In this document: in pieces, positions 46,898-50,223 of the stretch
How positions within the stretch are numbered: the stretch's first letter is position 1
How the letters are laid out: the number at the start of each line of letters is the position of its first letter
DNA from: Bordetella parapertussis
GTDB lineage: Bacteria > Pseudomonadota > Gammaproteobacteria > Burkholderiales > Burkholderiaceae_B
DNA length: 50,223 nt
Reading direction: 5' to 3'
Assembly (NCBI GenBank): GCA_945883615.1
Contig: CAMCYB010000009.1
Span: 1 to 50,223, forward strand
Translations under genes and position numbers: made by a program
The notes under the pieces: model-generated
Databases searched by the model: none
Told to the model about the DNA's origin: nothing
The model's input: the letters and a program-made list of their open reading frames with translations, nothing else

Positions 46898-48643
46898 ATG
46901 TTTAATCGTAATCGTCCTACTGTTGCCTATACGCCCGTACGCATTGTCGCCTCGGCAACAGAACGCTTACCCACTATATTGTTGCTATTCATTGCTGCGC
47001 TGTATATTTTGTTGGGGTTATTTGACCGAGATCCCTGGAAAACAGATGATGTCATTGGTTTAGCCGCTATGTTTTCCGCCCTAAATGAAGGGCACATCGC
47101 TTGGCTTATTCCACATATCGGTTCTACCACACTGACCCAAAACGGCCCGCTACCTATGTGGGTGGGTGCTGGGTTTATGTGGCTACTTGATCCAATATTG
47201 AGCCACCTCGCCGCAGCGCGGGTCGCTGTCATCTTTTGGTTTGCCCTCATGCTGTGGGCTCTTTGGTATGGCACCTATTTACTGGGTCGTCGCCATGAAG
47301 GGCAACCGCTTGCCTTACCCTTTGGTGGGGAACCCACTGCAAATGCTTATGGTCGATTACTCGCTGACGTGAGCGCTCTCTTTTTAATGGCAACGGTGGG
47401 CGTGCTCTTGCGCTTGCATGAAACGTCTGAAGCACCTGCACTGATGGCAACACAGGCATTGGTTTTGCTGGGCGTCATTCGTATGCTTGATAAACCGTTT
47501 CAGGGCGCCATATTTGTCGGTCTGGCGTTAGCTGCTGCATTTTTAACACGCGGTTTGCCTGCTACCTTACCTTTAGCCATCGGTTTAATCATTACCTTGC
47601 TGCCCCGCAACCCGCTTTATGGCCAAAAAAGATGGTTAACTTTAGCGGGCATGCTTGGCTTTATGATCAGTTTTATTTGGGTGTACACAGCACAACGTGC
47701 CGACCCAACATGGGCAGCTGAATGGTGGCACTGGAACAACACCCTGATCGGTCTAGGCAATGTGCAAGACATGTTAAGACCGTTGCGTGATTTGCCTTGG
47801 TTTATTTGGCCTACCTGGCCGCTGGCTTTGATTGCCGCTTGGAACTGGCGCAAGACACTCACAGCGCCACACATCTGGTTACCCCTATCGTTTTTTGTTT
47901 CACAACTTATCTCGCTTGCCATCAATTCAAACGCGGGCGAACTTGATTATGTCGCACTTGCAGTACCCTCGGCGATGTTGGCTGCATTTGCAGTACCGAC
48001 CATACGGCGTGGCATGGTCAATACACTTGATTGGTTTGCACTCATGTGTTTTTCAGTCACAACCACTTGCGTGTGGGTGGGTTGGTTTACCCAACAAACA
48101 GGCTTTCCCCCAGGCATTGCAAAAAATATTGCGCGCCAAACTGTGGGTTATGAACCTAATATTGTCTGGCCAGCCGTGGCGATGGGCGCCGTGGTCAGTG
48201 GCGTTTGGTTACTCACTATGCGTTGGCGACTGGCTCGCCAGCCCACAGCCTTATGGCGCGGGGCGTTGTTGTGCGCAACAGGCATTACCGCGACATGGGC
48301 TTTATTGGTCTTGCTTTGGTTACCCACTGTTGATTATGTACGCAGCTACAAACCCATGTCGAACGCCATTCAACAGGCTTTGCTTGAATACTCAAATCAA
48401 CCTGGGCAACGACCTTGTTTACGATCGCTGGGGGTTTCAGAAGGGGTACGCGCATCACTTTATGTGTTTGAAGGTATAATCTTTACATATTCAAGCGAAT
48501 GCAAATTTATTTTGCAACAAACAACTATTCAATTGTTACTAGATCGTGCAGCAGGCTTTGAAGACAATGCAACCGTTGTCTGGTTAGGCTCTCGTGGTGC
48601 TGATCGTTTTGATCGATATCGACTTCTTAAATTAAACCCCTAA
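46898..48643 (+). CDS. ArnT/LgmB-like lipid A glycosyltransferase (GT83 family membrane protein)
   Basis: Polytopic inner-membrane glycosyltransferase of the ArnT/PMT type, about 581 residues with roughly twelve hydrophobic segments and a soluble C-terminal part. The first periplasmic loop has FDRDPWKTDDVIGLAAMF, with the acidic residues expected for the catalytic site, followed by ALNEGHIAWLIPHIG and NGPLPMW, resembling the LgmB protein of Bordetella that moves glucosamine from undecaprenyl phosphate to lipid A phosphate. The donor would be made by the LgmA/C/D-like proteins at 18.7-21.2 kb. ATG at 46898 used; no strong Shine-Dalgarno. Substrate is inferred, not shown. Confidence 0.78.
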   Translation: MFNRNRPTVAYTPVRIVASATERLPTILLLFIAALYILLGLFDRDPWKTDDVIGLAAMFSALNEGHIAWLIPHIGSTTLTQNGPLPMWVGAGFMWLLDPILSHLAAARVAVIFWFALMLWALWYGTYLLGRRHEGQPLALPFGGEPTANAYGRLLADVSALFLMATVGVLLRLHETSEAPALMATQALVLLGVIRMLDKPFQGAIFVGLALAAAFLTRGLPATLPLAIGLIITLLPRNPLYGQKRWLTLAGMLGFMISFIWVYTAQRADPTWAAEWWHWNNTLIGLGNVQDMLRPLRDLPWFIWPTWPLALIAAWNWRKTLTAPHIWLPLSFFVSQLISLAINSNAGELDYVALAVPSAMLAAFAVPTIRRGMVNTLDWFALMCFSVTTTCVWVGWFTQQTGFPPGIAKNIARQTVGYEPNIVWPAVAMGAVVSGVWLLTMRWRLARQPTALWRGALLCATGITATWALLVLLWLPTVDYVRSYKPMSNAIQQALLEYSNQPGQRPCLRSLGVSEGVRASLYVFEGIIFTYSSECKFILQQTTIQLLLDRAAGFEDNATVVWLGSRGADRFDRYRLLKLNP

Positions 48644-48656
48644 TGATCGCAGTTTT

Positions 48657-50060
48657 ATGAGTACGATGCTAGATGACAGCGCTTCTGTCTGGCGAACCAC
48701 ACGCAATATTTTTCGCCAATCTTGGCCAATTTTAATCAGCCAGTGGGCCAGTATTTCCTTTGGTGTGCTCGATACGGCGATGACAGGTCACGCCAGCCCA
48801 GTTGATTTAGCCGCCACAGCACTTGCGGTTTCTATTTTTATAACTGTGTTTGTGGGTTTGATGGGTGTTTTGCACGCACTGATACCGATTCAAGCGCAGT
48901 ATTTTGGTGGTGGTCAGCACGAAGCCGTAGGCCGAGCCTTCAGCCAAGGTATTTGGGTTGCTTTATTGCTCTCAGTTTGCGGTGGGGTGCTGATGAGCTT
49001 TCCAGATGTATGGCTGTCATTATCTGGCAACGTTGAACCCGCTGTGCGTGAACGTTTAGGTCAATATTTAATCGTTCTCACTTTTGGCTTGCCGGCTGCT
49101 CTCATGTTTAGAACGGTGTATGCACTAGCCAATGCCGTGTCGCGCCCTAAATTATTCATGATGATCAACTTAGTAGGCGTGGCCATTAAAGCCTTTCTCA
49201 ATTGGTTATTCATTTTTGGAAATGCAGGTTTCCCTGAAATGGGGGCTGTGGGTGCGGGCTTGGCATCGGTCACGGTATATTGGCTAAGCTTTTGTTTTGG
49301 GCTGTGGTGGGTCTTGCGCGACCCATTTTATAAACGCTTTGATCTCAGACTTCGCGCGCCAAAATTCAAAGAAATGTGGGAAATTTTACGTTTGGGTATA
49401 CCCATGGGTGCCTCATATATGGTCGAGGTCAGTGCCTTTACCTTTATGGCTTTATTAATTGCCAACGAAGGCACCACCATTACTGGTGCTCACCAAATTA
49501 CAGCTAACTTAGCTGCCCTCTGTTACATGATGCCTATGGCTATTGGTGTCGCCACAGCGGCGCTGACGGCACAGGCCATTGGTGCGAAACAACATATCTT
49601 GGCGCACCGCACGGGAATGTTAGGAATTGGTATGACGTTGGCAGGTGCCCTATTGACCTCATGCGTTTTATTTTTTGGTCGAGAACAGATTGTGGCGTTT
49701 TATACCAATGACTTAGCCGTTACAGCGATTGCTTTGTCACTACTGGCGATATTGCCGTGGTTTCATGTGATTGATTCGATGCAATGTGCCAATATTTATT
49801 TACTGCGGGCTCACAAAATTGCTATTGTGCCTTTAATTTTACAAACCCTGTCACTGACGTTAGTGGGTTTGTTGGGTGGTTGGTATTTTGGTTTTGGCCC
49901 AGGTCAAGGGCAGTTTGAAGGGGTCAGGCAACTGTTGCTTGCCGGCTCACCCCCAGGGGCGGGTACGATGTGGCTCATGGCAGGCGTAGGCCTGGGTATA
50001 TCGGCCACAGCCTTGCATGTTTGGTATCGGTTCATTATTTACCCGCGGCAGCTTAAGTAA
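48657..50060 (+). CDS. MATE-family efflux transporter (NorM type)
   Basis: Cation-coupled multidrug exporter with twelve predicted helices in two MatE halves; 467 residues. N-terminal SWPILISQWASISFGVLDTAMTGH and the second half LGIPMGASYMVEVSAFTFMALLIA carry the paired MatE pattern; MMPMAIGVATAALTAQAIGAK is the conserved cap of helix 8. Only 13 bp separate it from the ArnT-like gene, so they are probably co-transcribed. The protein runs to completion before the terminal repeat. Confidence 0.92.
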   Translation: MSTMLDDSASVWRTTRNIFRQSWPILISQWASISFGVLDTAMTGHASPVDLAATALAVSIFITVFVGLMGVLHALIPIQAQYFGGGQHEAVGRAFSQGIWVALLLSVCGGVLMSFPDVWLSLSGNVEPAVRERLGQYLIVLTFGLPAALMFRTVYALANAVSRPKLFMMINLVGVAIKAFLNWLFIFGNAGFPEMGAVGAGLASVTVYWLSFCFGLWWVLRDPFYKRFDLRLRAPKFKEMWEILRLGIPMGASYMVEVSAFTFMALLIANEGTTITGAHQITANLAALCYMMPMAIGVATAALTAQAIGAKQHILAHRTGMLGIGMTLAGALLTSCVLFFGREQIVAFYTNDLAVTAIALSLLAILPWFHVIDSMQCANIYLLRAHKIAIVPLILQTLSLTLVGLLGGWYFGFGPGQGQFEGVRQLLLAGSPPGAGTMWLMAGVGLGISATALHVWYRFIIYPRQLK

Positions 50061-50103
50061 ATGCTGAGCTGCCGGGGTTTAGAACATTGCTTAGGGTAAA
50101 GGG

Positions 50104-50223
50104 TTTAGGTTTAGGTTTAGGTTTAGGTTTAGGTTTAGGTTTAGGTTTAGGTTTAGGTTTAGGTTTAGGTTTAGGTTTAGGTTTAGGTTTAGGTTTAGGT
50201 TTAGGTTTAGGTTTAGGTTTAGG
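50104..50223. repeat. TTTAGG hexamer tandem array reaching the window edge
   Basis: Twenty perfect TTTAGG units fill 50104-50223 with no interruption and run off the end, so the true length is unknown. It begins 43 bp after the MATE stop codon, preceded by degenerate relatives (GGGGTTTAGAA, CTTAGGGTAAAGGG). Confidence 0.97.

Noticed and set aside
50104..50223. Eukaryotic contamination or a true telomere
   Set aside because: The flanking gene is a normal bacterial MATE transporter and the plant telomere unit is seven bases (TTTAGGG), the common insect unit five (TTAGG); this hexamer follows degenerate local copies, so slippage in bacterial DNA is more likely.

Overview
The window looks like chromosomal sequence of a betaproteobacterium, most likely Burkholderiales close to the Alcaligenaceae. 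The basis is gene content and protein resemblance: yhdP divergent from glnE, a type-B L31 protein, QueH and QueF, a cbb3 oxidase cluster with fnr, and a split set of genes resembling the Bordetella lipid A glucosamine (Lgm) pathway. By eye the DNA is more A/T-rich than most of that order. The left edge lies in the last codons of an IS66-family transposase and the right edge inside a hexamer repeat, both typical assembly break points, so this may be a whole contig from a draft assembly (inference).

Layout: 1-148 is the right end of an IS66 element that cuts a lipoprotein gene (145-597). 689-4583 (minus) holds a solitary UgpB-like solute-binding protein, D-amino-acid dehydrogenase and a ferredoxin-reductase fusion. 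4766-9145 (minus) is parE-parC. trxA and rho (plus) follow, then the AsmA-like yhdP (minus) divergent from glnE-queH (plus). 18725-21163 carries a YdjC-type deacetylase, a GtrA protein and a polyprenyl-type glycosyltransferase, followed by clpB. 24164-31578 is fnr (plus) converging on a nine-gene cbb3 oxidase operon (minus) with a perfect FNR box at its head. aceA and queF diverge at 33 kb. 34152-38525 (minus) is pdxJ-nagZ-uvrC-pgsA. 38813-45377 (minus) is a complete tripartite RND pump preceded by a DUF4136 lipoprotein, with a spermidine-synthase-like gene upstream. rpmE2, an ArnT/LgmB-like glycosyltransferase and a MATE transporter (plus) end the window, followed by a TTTAGG array running off the edge.

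The most unusual region is the cbb3 cluster. The gene in the ccoI position encodes only the eight membrane helices of a copper P1B-type ATPase: CPC motif and last-helix MxxSS are present, but actuator, phosphorylation, nucleotide-binding and metal-binding domains are all absent, in one open frame. Two genes downstream, ccoN has a single in-frame TAA although the protein continues perfectly in the same frame. All other cco frames and the FNR promoter are intact, so the lesions are either recent, a sequence error (ccoN), or part of an unusual arrangement.

A second theme is short tandem DNA: degenerate heptamers (4.6 and 11.3 kb), decamers before fnr, 11-mers at 38.6 kb, 12-mers and 9-mers inside the glycosyltransferase tail, and the TTTAGG array. 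Regulatory DNA of interest includes four TTTCA-N5-TGAAA sites in two helically phased pairs between aceA and queF, and three 14-bp-phased CACATGTG palindromes just after aceA. A 7-base poly-G/C tract breaks the C-terminus of the spermidine-synthase-like gene.
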